DNA of 64,000 nt, from positions 1,815,501 to 1,879,500 of the forward strand of contig NZ_CP014796.1 of the NCBI RefSeq assembly GCF_001969385.1, read 5' to 3'. The first letter of the stretch is position 1; each line of letters begins with the position of its first letter. This stretch comes from Salipiger profundus. Lineage in GTDB: Bacteria; Pseudomonadota; Alphaproteobacteria; Rhodobacterales; Rhodobacteraceae. Position numbers and translations under genes: made by a program. Of the stretch, positions 26,449 through 37,561 are shown piece after piece. The notes beneath the pieces were generated by a model. The model was not told where the DNA came from, made no database searches, and saw nothing but the letters and a program-made list of their open reading frames with translations.

Positions 26449-27492
26449 GTGTCGCTGAAAGCGAGACTGGTCGCCGAGGCGGAGGCCGTGGGGTTCTCGG
26501 CCTGCCGGGTGTGCCGTCCCGGCGACACGCCGCAGGTGGCGGCGCGGCTGGCGCAGTTCCTGGAGGCGGGCCGGCACGGGCAGATGGGCTGGATGGCGGA
26601 GCGCACCGCCTGGCGCGGCGATCCCACGGCGCTCTGGCCCGAGGCGCGCTCGGTCATCATGCTGGCCGAGAACTACGGCCCCGACCACGATCCGCTGGCG
26701 GTGCTTGAGCAGCACGACAGGGCGGCGATCTCGGTCTACGCGCAGAACCGCGATTACCACGACGTGGTGAAGAAGAAGCTGAAGCGGCTGGGGCGCTGGC
26801 TCATCGCCGAGGCGGAGCGCGACGGTCCCGCGCCGGAGATCAAGGTCTTCGTCGACACCGCGCCGGTGATGGAGAAGCCGCTGGGCGAGGCGGCGGGGCT
26901 GGGCTGGCAGGGCAAGCACACCAACCTGGTGAGCCGGTCGCTCGGGTCGTGGTTCTTTCTCGGGGCCATTTTCACGACGCTGCCGCTTGCGCCGGACGAA
27001 GCGGAGCGCGATCACTGCGGGTCGTGTCGGGCCTGTCTCGACGTCTGCCCCACGAACGCCTTCCCGGCGCCCTACCAGCTCGATGCGCGGCGGTGCATTT
27101 CCTACCTGACCATCGAGCACAAGGGGCCGGTGGACGAGGCGCTGCGGCCGGGGCTCGGCAATCGCATCTACGGCTGCGACGACTGCCTCGCGGTCTGCCC
27201 CTGGAACAAGTTCGCCCGCGCCTCGCGGGAGGTGAAATACCACGCCCGTCCCGACCTGCTTGGCCCGCCGCTGGCAGAGTTGGCGGCGCTCGACGACGCG
27301 GGCTTCCGGGCGCGGTTCTCGGGCTCGCCGATCAAGCGGATCGGCCGGGACCGCTTCGTGCGCAACGTCTGCTATGCCATCGGGAACTCGGGGGACGCGC
27401 GGCTGCGGCCCGCCGTTCAGGCGCTGTGCGAGGATGTCGACGACGCGGTGCGCGATGCGGCCCGCTGGGCGGCGGCGCGGCTGCCCGCCTGA
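26449..27492 (+). CDS. queG: Epoxyqueuosine reductase
   Basis: 347 residues from a GTG. An N-terminal cobalamin-binding domain is followed by two 4Fe-4S motifs, [12 protein letters not shown] (about 187) and CDDCLAVCP (about 243), and a C-terminal HEAT-like end ([11 protein letters not shown]). It reduces epoxyqueuosine to queuosine in tRNA using B12. The ribosome site is supplied by the tail of the upstream extragenic repeat. The stop is followed by an imperfect GC-rich hairpin (27513-27540). Confidence 0.94.
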   Translation: MSLKARLVAEAEAVGFSACRVCRPGDTPQVAARLAQFLEAGRHGQMGWMAERTAWRGDPTALWPEARSVIMLAENYGPDHDPLAVLEQHDRAAISVYAQNRDYHDVVKKKLKRLGRWLIAEAERDGPAPEIKVFVDTAPVMEKPLGEAAGLGWQGKHTNLVSRSLGSWFFLGAIFTTLPLAPDEAERDHCGSCRACLDVCPTNAFPAPYQLDARRCISYLTIEHKGPVDEALRPGLGNRIYGCDDCLAVCPWNKFARASREVKYHARPDLLGPPLAELAALDDAGFRARFSGSPIKRIGRDRFVRNVCYAIGNSGDARLRPAVQALCEDVDDAVRDAARWAAARLPA

Positions 27493-27745
27493 GGTGACGC
27501 CGGATGTGAAAAGGGCGCCGGCCGGAGGGCAGGCCGACGCCCCGAGGCCGTGCCTTGGGTATGAGAGAAGCCTCTGCTCCACACATGGGAGCTTCCGCCG
27601 GCGATGCGAAGAGACCTCACGGAATGGGGAAGTGCCCGTGCGATCCCTTGCCGTTTCACGAGGAGGCACCGACGGCCGCCTGCCCGCACGACATCGCGGC
27701 CCGGTCCCGAGGGAGAAGGACCGGACCGCGAAACCTCGTCTCCGA

Positions 27746-28333
27746 TCAGGCGCGGTCGTCGATCAGGATGGTGACCGAGCCTTCGGCGGTCTGGTACACG
27801 CCGAGCACGTCGTCGGAGGTGTAACCTTCCTCTTCGAGGGCGCTGCTCAGGGTCTCGCTGCCGTCGATGCGGGTCTGCAGCATGTCGAGCTGGGTCTGCG
27901 CCTTGGCGAGCGCGTTGTCGATCGACGCGCTGTTCTCGGCGCCTTCGCCCTCGAGATCGCCGAGCGTCTTGGTGGTGACCTCGGCATCTTCGGAAATGTC
28001 GCCCATCGGCATCGCGATGCCATCGCCGTTCAGGTCGGCCATGAATTCGCCCATGGTTTCGGGGGCTTCACCGGTTTCCGTCTCCATGGCGGTTTCGGCT
28101 TCCATGCCGCTGCCGCTTTGCATGGTCGTTTCGCTTTCCATGGTGGTGCCGGAGCCCATGGTGCTGTCGGACTTCTCCATGGTGGTGCCGGTCTCGACCT
28201 GGCTTTCCGACTGCGCCATGGGATCGGCGGTCATCGAGGTGCTGTCATCCGCGCTCTGCGCGAGAACCGCGCCCGAGGAAACGGTGGCGGCGAGAAGGGC
28301 GGCAAGGCCAAGCTTGGTCGAACGGATGGTCAT
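27746..28333 (-). CDS. Secreted methionine-rich hexapeptide-repeat protein
   Basis: 195 residues with signal peptide MTIRSTKLGLAALLAATVSSGAVLAQ. The mature N-terminal half is acidic, Ser/Thr-rich and contains Met at 34, 39, 52, 59, 65, 71, 77, 83, 94, 98, 108 and 110. Between 59 and 83 the Met residues fall exactly every six residues (GSGTTM, ESETTM, QSGSGM, EAETAM), so this is a hexapeptide repeat. The C-terminal part (about 115-195) is a small folded region with EEEGYTSDDVLGVYQTAEGSVTILIDDR. It is divergent from msrB-msrA; a role as a sacrificial Met oxidant sink is a hypothesis. Confidence 0.75.
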   Translation of the reverse strand: MTIRSTKLGLAALLAATVSSGAVLAQSADDSTSMTADPMAQSESQVETGTTMEKSDSTMGSGTTMESETTMQSGSGMEAETAMETETGEAPETMGEFMADLNGDGIAMPMGDISEDAEVTTKTLGDLEGEGAENSASIDNALAKAQTQLDMLQTRIDGSETLSSALEEEGYTSDDVLGVYQTAEGSVTILIDDRA

Positions 28334-28575
28334 CGGGGTTCCTCCTTTGGGTCCGTTTGAGCCGACGCATCGTCGCGTCGATCAGTGAGGTAATGACCGG
28401 GAGGCGGGTTCGGATCCCCCGATCCGGCGGCAGACCGGAAAGCGGCGGTGCGCCGCCGGAACGCCGCGTCCGGACCGGGCGCTTCTCCGCCGGTTCCCGG
28501 CGCCCTGTGCGCGCTGGCGGGAAATCGCGCGGGCCGACCTGCGGTCACGGCGGGGGCAGGCCGACCAGAGACCCT

Positions 28576-28605
28576 TTGCATTGATACAGGGAACACCCAT
28601 CTTAT
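28576..28605 (+). promoter_or_regulatory. Possible promoter of msrB-msrA
   Basis: TTGCAT, 18 bases, TCTTAT, ending 26 bases before the msrB start. It is a fair sigma-70 match (4 of 6 at each box) in the only AT-richer part of the 298-base msrB upstream region. The rest of that region (28334-28570) is GC-rich with short hairpins such as CGACGC/GCGTCG (28363-28380) and holds no gene. Confidence 0.35.
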
Positions 28606-28631
28606 GCAGCAGAACGCGATGGAGGACCCTA

Positions 28632-29081
28632 ATGGCGACTTACGACCGCAACCCCGACGTGATCGCGGCGCTCGATCCCGAGCAGTATCGGGTCACGCAG
28701 GAAAACGGCACCGAGCGACCGGGCTCGGGCGCCTATCTCGACAACAAGGCAGCGGGCATCTACGTCGACGTGGTGTCGGGCGAGCCGCTGTTCGCCTCGT
28801 CGGACAAGTATGAAAGCGGCTGCGGCTGGCCGAGCTTCGTCAAGCCGCTCGAGCCGGCCCATGTGCAGGAGCTGCGCGACACCACCCACGGGATGATCCG
28901 CACCGAGGTGCGTTCGACCCACGGAGATTCGCATCTCGGGCACGTCTTTCCGGACGGCCCGCCCGACCGGGGCGGGCTGCGATACTGCATCAACTCGGCG
29001 TCGCTGCGCTTCATTCCCCGCGAGGACATGGAGGCGGAGGGCTACGGCGCCTATCTCGACCAGGTGGAGGACGTGGCATGA
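28632..29081 (+). CDS. msrB: Methionine (R)-sulfoxide reductase
   Basis: 149 residues, ATG with GGAGG 8 bases upstream. The SelR fold shows [21 protein letters not shown] and the catalytic Cys in LRYCINS. The two CxxC zinc motifs of many MsrB proteins are absent (the positions read VVSGEPLF and THGDSH), so this is the zinc-free type. It repairs Met-R-sulfoxide in the cytoplasm. It is coupled to msrA by an ATGA overlap. Confidence 0.95.
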   Translation: MATYDRNPDVIAALDPEQYRVTQENGTERPGSGAYLDNKAAGIYVDVVSGEPLFASSDKYESGCGWPSFVKPLEPAHVQELRDTTHGMIRTEVRSTHGDSHLGHVFPDGPPDRGGLRYCINSASLRFIPREDMEAEGYGAYLDQVEDVA

Positions 29082-29584
29082 CCGAACGCGCCGTACTCGC
29101 AGGGGGCTGCTTCTGGGGAATGCAGGACCTGATCCGCAAGCTGCCCGGCGTGGAGAAGACCCGCGTCGGCTATACCGGGGGCGACGTGCCGAACGCTACC
29201 TATCGCAATCATGGCACCCATGCCGAGGGCATCGAGATCCTCTTCGATCCGGAAAAGATCAGCTACCGGCAGATCCTCGAGGTCTTCTTCCAGATCCATG
29301 ATCCGACCACGCTGAACCGGCAGGGCAACGATGTCGGTCTGAGCTACCGGTCGGCGATCTACTACGTCGACGACGCGCAGAAGCAGGTGGCCGAGGACAC
29401 GATCGCCGACGTCAACGCCAGCGGCCTGTGGCCGGGCAAGGTGGTGACCGAGGTCGAGCCGGTTGGCGACTTCTGGGAGGCCGAACCCGAGCACCAGGAT
29501 TACCTCGTCCGGTATCCCGGGGGCTACACCTGCCACTGGCCGCGGCCCGGATGGGTGCTGCCGCGGCGCGACGCCGCCGAGTGA
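29078..29584 (+). CDS. msrA: Peptide methionine (S)-sulfoxide reductase
   Basis: 168 residues. The catalytic Cys is in GGCFWGMQ near residue 10, followed by [24 protein letters not shown], the standard MsrA active site region. It reduces Met-S-sulfoxide. No extra C-terminal Cys pair of the E. coli type is seen, so recycling may use one Cys or another partner. Same operon as msrB; a strong terminator follows. Confidence 0.95.
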   Translation: MTERAVLAGGCFWGMQDLIRKLPGVEKTRVGYTGGDVPNATYRNHGTHAEGIEILFDPEKISYRQILEVFFQIHDPTTLNRQGNDVGLSYRSAIYYVDDAQKQVAEDTIADVNASGLWPGKVVTEVEPVGDFWEAEPEHQDYLVRYPGGYTCHWPRPGWVLPRRDAAE

Positions 29585-29614
29585 ACCCGAAGGCATGCAA
29601 AGGAACATGACAAG

Positions 29615-29642
29615 CGCCGGCCCCGAGGGGGCCGGCGTTTTT
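29615..29642 (+). terminator. Terminator of msrB-msrA
   Basis: CGCCGGCCCC and GGGGCCGGCG form a perfect 10-bp stem with a 3-base loop followed by TTTTT. Clear rho-independent terminator 30 bases after the msrA stop. Confidence 0.9.
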
Positions 29643-29651
29643 CGTTCCGCA

Positions 29652-30356
29652 TCAGCCGGCGCGGCGGGTCTCGGTCAAGTCGCGCTCGCGCCGCTCGTAT
29701 TCGCGGCGTTCGAGCTCGTCCCGGTCCAGCACGCGGATCCGGCTGCGGCCGAGATCGACGACGCCGCTATCCTGAAGGAGGTTGAGCATCCGGTTCACCT
29801 TTTGCCGCGAGCATCCCAACAGGGTTGCAAGCTGTGTCTGGCTCATGCGGATGAGGGGATCCTGCGGCGTGCTGAACTGGCGAAGGTAGCTGCAGAGCCG
29901 TTCCTCGATGCTCTGGAAGCGTTCGAGCACCCGGTAGTGATTGTCGCGTCTGAGACGCTCCAGCAGGATCCTTGCAAGGTTCCGAAGCACGACCGGCGAC
30001 TGGGCGAGCTCCACGAGATGCGATGTGGGACAATAGAGGAGCGTGGTATCCGGCAGGGTGGTGCAGGTGGCGGCGCACGGGGCTGCAGCCAGTGCTTCGG
30101 TGTCGCCGAGCACCTCGCCGGTCATGGCGACATGGATGACGCTCATGTGACCGTCCGGCCCGAGGTAGGTGACCGCGACCCGGCCCCGCGCGATGATGAA
30201 CAGGCCCGAGGTATGCTCGCTCTGGGTTAGGATCGTCGTCTGTTCGCTGCAGTAGCGCAGCTTGCAGCGGTCGAGGAAGTCGGAGCGCACTTGCAGAGGC
30301 AGCCCGTCGAGCAGTGCGATGTCGAGAAGTTCGGGATAGGCGCAGCTCGCTTTCAT
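29652..30356 (-). CDS. Crp/Fnr family transcriptional regulator
   Basis: 234 residues from the ATG giving MKASCAYPELLDIALLDGLP; the frame could extend further, but no good ribosome site appears there. An N-terminal cyclic-nucleotide-binding-type barrel (about 15-125) is followed by the dimer helix and an HTH_Crp domain (about 160-225: SQTQLATLLGCSRQKVNRMLNLLQ). There is no N-terminal Cys cluster of Fnr type, although several Cys (CAATC, CPTS) occur in the barrel. The ligand is unknown. It ends next to the msr terminator, convergent with msrA. Confidence 0.85.
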   Translation of the reverse strand: MKASCAYPELLDIALLDGLPLQVRSDFLDRCKLRYCSEQTTILTQSEHTSGLFIIARGRVAVTYLGPDGHMSVIHVAMTGEVLGDTEALAAAPCAATCTTLPDTTLLYCPTSHLVELAQSPVVLRNLARILLERLRRDNHYRVLERFQSIEERLCSYLRQFSTPQDPLIRMSQTQLATLLGCSRQKVNRMLNLLQDSGVVDLGRSRIRVLDRDELERREYERRERDLTETRRAG

Positions 30357-30926
30357 GAGGACCGGCGTCCTTTGCGCCGGGGGCACGCGTCTGCGCAACG
30401 ATGAAAACGGTGCGAGCGATTCCCGAGCAGCCGAAAGACGACTTCCAGCACAGCAGTTCCCCCATCTGAAAATCATTTCGAGGCCCGAAAAATCGATGGA
30501 CCCGCCGGACATCTTACAATCGTGATCTGTAGGGGGGAATGGGGATTCTGGGCAAAACGATATACTGCGCTGATCGGGCGCAGCCGATCAGAACATGGGG
30601 CGCCCGAGCGCCAACGGGCGCATCCGGCTGTCACCCGAGGCGACAGCCGGATGAACTCATTTCCACTAGGCACTCGTTAAAGAAAGCCTGCCTTGGGCAC
30701 CACGGACCGTCCGTAGGAACATTTGGTTGGCTTCGACATGTATGGATATGTCGGTTTCGCGCGGCGCTGTGTCGCCCCGGTGACGCTGGGGAAAGATTCC
30801 GGGGCGTCGTGTCCTTGAACCGGGTCGGCAGCCGGTCGCGAGGCCTACGTGCGCTTTTTCTTTGTCGCGGGAAGGGCGGGTGGTAGGCTCGGGCACGTCT
30901 TCATTCATTTCAGCAGAGACATTGCC
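30357..30926. other. 570-base gene-free stretch
   Basis: No credible gene; the one open frame across 30539-30886 has random composition and no ribosome site. Composition is less GC-rich than the neighbours. It holds the promoter of the Crp/Fnr gene (minus), that of the LprI-MliC gene (plus) and three consecutive hairpins (30571-30653) listed separately. Confidence 0.5.
30571..30653. ncRNA. Candidate structured RNA: three consecutive stem-loops
   Basis: SL1 TGATCGG/CCGATCA (30571-30590, 7-bp stem, 6-base loop), SL2 GCGCCCG/CGGGCGC (30600-30621), SL3 CATCCGGCTGTC/GACAGCCGGATG (30621-30653, perfect 12-bp stem, 9-base loop). None is followed by a strong T-run, so they are not plain terminators. 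Strand and transcript limits are unknown. Confidence 0.4.
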
Positions 30927-31574
30927 ATGATTTCAGGTTTCCCAGGCGTTTTCCGGGTCCTTTCGGTTTTAGGATTCCCTTTCGTGCTGGCGGCGCCCGC
31001 CGCCGCCCTTGCTCCCTCGTTCGACTGCAGCAAGGCGCGATCCTCGGCCGAGGAAGCGGTCTGCGCTTCCGATGCGCTCGCCGAGATGGACCTGGAACTG
31101 GCGCGGCTCTACCACGCCGCGGTGAATGGGCCGAACATGGACGCCGAGCGGCTGAAGACCCTGAAGGCCACGCAGCGCGGCTGGATCAAGGGGCGCGACG
31201 ACTGCTGGAAATCCGACATGGGCGTCGAGACCTGCACCGCGAACGAATACGCCTTTCGCATCTATGACCTGCGCCAGGGCTATGCCGACGCCCGCGCGGA
31301 AGACGGCGCCTCGCTGGGGCCGTTCCCCTATGTCTGCGAGGGTCTCGACGTGCCGCTTTCGGCGGCCTTCGTGAACACCGCCGCGCCGATGGTGGCGCTG
31401 CGCTGGGGCGACAACATCGCCGTGCTGCCGCAGGTCGAAGCGGGCTCGGGCGCGAAATATGCCTCGGACGCGTGGTTCTACGGCCCGCTGATGTTCTGGT
31501 CCAAGGGTGGCGAGGCGCGCTTTGCAGTCGCCGACGGGGCAGAGATGGCCTGCGTGCAGGATGACATGGGTTAG
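30927..31574 (+). CDS. Secreted two-domain lysozyme-inhibitor-like protein (LprI + MliC)
   Basis: 215 residues from the ATG giving MISGFPGVFRVLSVLGFPFVLAAPAAALA, a signal peptide. Residues about 30-110 are an LprI-type domain (DCSKARSSAEEAVCASDALAEMDLELARLYHAA; four Cys in the usual spacing, DCWKSDMGVETC). Residues about 130-210 are an MliC/PliC-like barrel (YVCEGLDVPLSAAFVN, SGAKYASDAWFYGPLMFWSKGGEARF, closing Cys). Both domains are known from lysozyme inhibitors or their relatives; the fusion is noteworthy. Likely periplasmic. It is followed by a DUF805 gene 14 bases later. Confidence 0.75.
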   Translation: MISGFPGVFRVLSVLGFPFVLAAPAAALAPSFDCSKARSSAEEAVCASDALAEMDLELARLYHAAVNGPNMDAERLKTLKATQRGWIKGRDDCWKSDMGVETCTANEYAFRIYDLRQGYADARAEDGASLGPFPYVCEGLDVPLSAAFVNTAAPMVALRWGDNIAVLPQVEAGSGAKYASDAWFYGPLMFWSKGGEARFAVADGAEMACVQDDMG

Positions 31575-31588
31575 AAAAGGGGGCAGAC

Positions 31589-32109
31589 ATGACCTTCGCA
31601 GGCGCCGTGAAGAACGGCTTTCGAACCTACGCGACCTTCTCGGGGCGCGCGTCCCGTTCCGAATACTGGTGGTGGATCCTCTTCGTGGTGGCGGGCTCGG
31701 TCGTGCTGTCGCTCGTCGACCTCGCCCTGTTCGGCAGCGACCCTCGGACCGGGCAGGCCAACCAGGTGCTCTCGGGGCTGTTCCAGCTGGGCGTGCTGCT
31801 GCCGACGCTCGGCCTTGGCTGGCGGCGGCTGCACGATAGCGGCCGCCCGGGCTGGTACCTGCTGCTGCCCTTTCTCGTGACGGTGGGGCTCATGTTCGTG
31901 ACCCTCGGCGGCATGATCTTCGCCACCGGTATCGGAGCAGGCATGGGCCAAGGCGCGGGGCAGGCGATGGATCCGGGCGCGGGCATGATCGCCGGCGGCA
32001 TCGGCATGATCGTCATCTGGCTGGTGCAGCTTGTCCTGCTCGTGCTGATGATCTGGTGGCTCACGCGGCCGTCGGACCCGGGCGAAAACACCTTTGGGCC
32101 GCCGCGCGC

Positions 32110-32113
<4 letters not shown>
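31589..32113 (+). CDS. DUF805 membrane protein
   Basis: 174 residues, ATG with AAAGGGGG upstream. The family opening FSGRASRSEYWWW leads into four hydrophobic segments (about 27-48, 60-76, 88-112, 127-158) with a Gly/Met-rich loop (GAGMGQGAGQAMDPGAGM). Inner membrane. The function of DUF805 proteins is not known. Its stop overlaps the methyltransferase start by ATGA. Confidence 0.85.
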
Positions 32114-34784
<2,671 letters not shown>

Positions 34785-34902
34785 GGGCGCCGCTGCGGAG
34801 GGAGTGGCTCGCGCAGCCGTGATCCCGCGCGCTCCGGTCGATGGAACACACCCCCCGGTGTCGGCGTTCTCCCTTCAAACGCCATATCGGAAGGAGGCAC
34901 TC

Positions 34903-35463
34903 ATGCCCAAGATTACCGACGCAAAGATCCTCGTTATCGCAACCCACGGCTTCGAGCAGTCCGAGCTCGAGTTTCCGCGCGACCAGCTGCGCGTGAAGGG
35001 CGCCGAAGTTCATGTCGCCTCGCTCGACGGCAAGGCGATCAAGGGCTGGGAAGGTACCGACTGGGGTCGCGAGGTCGAGGCCGACCTGAAGATCGAAGAC
35101 GCCGACCCCACGCGGTATGACGCGATCGTCATTCCCGGCGGCCAGATCAACCCCGATCTGCTGCGTGTCGAGGACAGCGTCATCGCGCTCGTCCGCGCCT
35201 TCGCCAAGGAAGGCAAGATCATCGCTGCCGTGTGTCATGGCCCATGGGTCCTGATCGAGGCAGACATCGTGTCCGGTCGCGAGATGACCGCCTATCCGTC
35301 GATCCGCACCGACCTCAAGAACGCCGGTGCCCGCGTGATGGACGAGCCGGTGGTTGCAGACAGCGGCATCGTCACCAGCCGCAACCCGAACGATCTGAAG
35401 GACTTCGTGGCCAAGATCGTGGAAGAGGTCGAGGAAGGCCGCCACAACCAGAAAGCCGCCTGA
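34903..35463 (+). CDS. DJ-1/PfpI family protein
   Basis: 186 residues, ATG with AAGGAGG upstream. Nucleophile elbow Cys in AAVCHGPW (about 110), partner Glu/His in the early strand VIATHGFEQSELE, and the DJ-1/PfpI fold throughout. Members act as glyoxalase/deglycase-type or protease-type stress proteins (YhbO-like); substrate is uncertain. A terminator follows 28 bases after the stop, then the LysR gene. Confidence 0.9.
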   Translation: MPKITDAKILVIATHGFEQSELEFPRDQLRVKGAEVHVASLDGKAIKGWEGTDWGREVEADLKIEDADPTRYDAIVIPGGQINPDLLRVEDSVIALVRAFAKEGKIIAAVCHGPWVLIEADIVSGREMTAYPSIRTDLKNAGARVMDEPVVADSGIVTSRNPNDLKDFVAKIVEEVEEGRHNQKAA

Positions 35464-35490
35464 CCGCCGTTTCCCGTGAAACCTTCGAAA

Positions 35491-35519
35491 GCCGCGTCCC
35501 CTCGGGGGCGCGGTTTTTT
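35491..35519 (+). terminator. Terminator of the PfpI gene
   Basis: CCGCGTCCCC pairs with GGGGGCGCGG (one G-U) with a tight CTCG loop, followed by TTTTTT. Clear rho-independent terminator. Confidence 0.85.
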
Positions 35520-35566
35520 CGTGCCCGCCGGAGTGGGTGGGCAGGGTTTCCCGAGCCAACACAGTC

Positions 35567-35598
35567 CCCGGCAATATCCAGATATTGTCTCTGCCGGG
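35567..35598. promoter_or_regulatory. Nested palindromes upstream of the LysR gene
   Basis: CAATATC-CA-GATATTG (35572-35587) is a perfect inverted repeat and lies inside outer arms CCCGGCA (35567-35573) and TGCCGGG (35592-35598). It is 67 bases before the LysR start, where LysR proteins usually bind their own promoters. Confidence 0.55.
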
Positions 35599-35664
35599 TC
35601 CAAGTTGTGCCCGATTTCGCCGCGATACCGTTTCCCTGAAGAAGCACGTAACGAGGAGACGGAC

Positions 35665-36570
35665 ATGGATCGCCTGACCGAAATGGAGGCCTTCGCCACC
35701 GTCGTGGACCAGGGCGGTTTCACCGACGCGGCAAAGAAGATGGGCATCTCGAAATCGGCCGTGTCCAAGCACGTCTCGTCGCTCGAGGCGCGACTTGGGG
35801 CGCGCCTGCTGAACCGCACGACCCGCCGAGTCTCGCCCACCGAGATCGGGCTTGCCTACTACGACCGCGCCCGTCGCGTGCTCAACGACGCCGGCGAGGC
35901 CGATGCGCTGGTGACCTCGATGCAGTCGGCGCCCTCGGGGCTGCTGCGGATCTCGGTCGCCACCGACTTCGGGGTCAACCATCTGAGCCCGGTGCTGGGC
36001 GAGTTCCTCGCCGAGTTTCCCGACATCACCGTGAACATGGTGCTCAACAACCGCTTCGTGGAACTGATTTCCGAAGGCTTCGACATGGCCATCCGTATCG
36101 GAGAACTCGAGGACAGCACCCTGCGCGCCCGAAAGCTCACCGAGACCACCAAGCGGATGATCGCGTCGCCGTCCTACTTCCAGAAGTTCGGGCGGCCTTC
36201 ACGGATCGACGACCTGAACGAGCACAAGCTGCTGCACTATTCGAACCAGTCCAGCGGCAACGTCTGGAAGGTCACCGCGCCCTCGGGTGAAAAGCGCCAG
36301 ATCCGTACCGCCGGCTGGCTTTCGGTCAACGATGGCCAGTCGCTGCTGAACGCCTGCATCGCCGGGCTCGGCATCGCCTACCTGCCGTCCTACCTCTACG
36401 CCGATGCGATGAAGCAGGGGCTGGTCGAGGACGCGATCCCGGATCTGCCGGTCGAGACACAGGGCATCTACGCCGTCTACCCGCCGGGCCGCTTCACCCA
36501 GCCGAAGGTGCGCGCCTTCATCGACTTCCTTGCCCATGCGTTCGCCGACAAGGGCCCGCAGGACTGGTAA
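35665..36570 (+). CDS. LysR-type transcriptional regulator
   Basis: 301 residues from the ATG giving MDRLTEMEAFATVVDQGGFTDAA with CGAGGAG upstream. Helix-turn-helix about 18-40 (AAKKMGISKSAVSKHVSSLEARLG) and LysR substrate-binding domain about 90-295 (LLRISVATDFGVNHL, GIAYLPSYL). The CrgA/LeuO-like group (DsdC-like cofactor domain). Target unknown; the nested palindrome at 35567 suggests autoregulation. Downstream is a sodium channel gene with 150 bases between, and it may or may not be a target. Confidence 0.93.
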   Translation: MDRLTEMEAFATVVDQGGFTDAAKKMGISKSAVSKHVSSLEARLGARLLNRTTRRVSPTEIGLAYYDRARRVLNDAGEADALVTSMQSAPSGLLRISVATDFGVNHLSPVLGEFLAEFPDITVNMVLNNRFVELISEGFDMAIRIGELEDSTLRARKLTETTKRMIASPSYFQKFGRPSRIDDLNEHKLLHYSNQSSGNVWKVTAPSGEKRQIRTAGWLSVNDGQSLLNACIAGLGIAYLPSYLYADAMKQGLVEDAIPDLPVETQGIYAVYPPGRFTQPKVRAFIDFLAHAFADKGPQDW

Positions 36571-36721
36571 CACCGTTTCCCCAAGTCTCGAAAGGCACGA
36601 GGCCGCCTGCGCTCCGGATGCAACCGGGGCGCTTCTTTTTCCGTCTCCGGCGTCGGGCCTCTGGAATGCGGCGGCCGCATTCCCTAGATGCCATGCGACC
36701 CCGAACGGAGAACATGCCCAC

Positions 36722-37489
36722 ATGCGCGCGCGCCTTGCTGCCGTCCTCGACCGACCGCTGACCCGCTACACCATCATGGGTGTGATCCTGTTCAACGCGG
36801 TGATCCTCGGGCTCGAGACCTCCGACAGCATCATGGCCCGCTTCGGCTGGCTGATCGTGGCGCTCGACATGGCCTGTCTCGCGGTCTTCGTGGCCGAGCT
36901 CGGGGCCAAGCTGGTGGCCCACGGGGCCCGCTTCTTCCGCTCCGGCTGGAACATCTTCGACTTTCTCGTCGTGGGGATCGCGCTGGTGCCGGCCGGGCAG
37001 GGGTTGGCGGTGCTGCGGGCGCTGCGGATCCTGCGTCTGATGCGGGTCGTTTCGGTCGCCCCGACGCTGCGTCGCGTGGTCGAGGGCTTCGTATCGGCGC
37101 TGCCGGGCATGGGGTCGGTCTTCCTGCTGATGGGCGTGATCTTCTACATCTCGTCGGTGATCGCGACCAAGCTCTTCTCCGACAGCTTCCCCGAGTGGTT
37201 CGGCACGCTCGGCGCCTCGGCCTATTCGCTGTTCCAGATCATGACGCTCGAGTCGTGGTCGATGGGCATCGTCCGGCCGGTGATGGAGGTCCACGCGCAG
37301 GCATGGCTGTTCTTCGTGCCCTTCATCCTCATCACCACCTTCGCGGTGGTGAACCTCGTGGTCGGCCTGATCGTGAACTCGATGCAGGAGGCGCACGCCG
37401 AGGAATCCAATGCCGCGACCGAGGATTACCGCGACGAGGTGATCCGCCGTCTCGCTGCCATCGAGGCGCGGCTCGACGAACGCCGCTGA
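36722..37489 (+). CDS. Voltage-gated sodium channel (BacNav type)
   Basis: 255 residues from the ATG giving MRARLAAVLDRPLTRY. Six TM segments are visible (S1 about 15-33, S2 44-66, S3 75-90, S4 96-117, S5 127-148, S6 195-221). S4 has gating arginines every third residue, R99, R102, R105 and R108. The selectivity filter TLESWS at 175-180 is that of NaChBac/NavAb. The tail 226-255 (EDYRDEVIRRLAAIEARLDERR) is a predicted tetramerising coiled coil. It should be an inner-membrane homotetramer, gating sodium entry, possibly for motility or chemotaxis. Confidence 0.92.
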   Translation: MRARLAAVLDRPLTRYTIMGVILFNAVILGLETSDSIMARFGWLIVALDMACLAVFVAELGAKLVAHGARFFRSGWNIFDFLVVGIALVPAGQGLAVLRALRILRLMRVVSVAPTLRRVVEGFVSALPGMGSVFLLMGVIFYISSVIATKLFSDSFPEWFGTLGASAYSLFQIMTLESWSMGIVRPVMEVHAQAWLFFVPFILITTFAVVNLVVGLIVNSMQEAHAEESNAATEDYRDEVIRRLAAIEARLDERR

Positions 37490-37561
37490 GCCCCACGCGC
37501 CGCGACAAGGGCCCGCCGGGGGCGTTGCCCTCGGGCGGTGGGGCGGCTAGACCCGTGCCCC

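Noticed and set aside
27493..27745. A small gene between queG and the Met-rich protein gene
   Set aside because: Only shadow frames; the region holds an imperfect hairpin (27513-27540) and a CCGGTCC/GGACCGG stem near 27700, both more like terminators.
28081..28210. 18-base periodic DNA repeat, considered as a CRISPR or VNTR
   Set aside because: It is inside a gene and encodes the Met-rich hexapeptide repeat; there are no spacers.
30539..30886. 115-codon plus-strand frame in the gene-free region
   Set aside because: No ribosome site, random composition, and it reads through the three hairpins.
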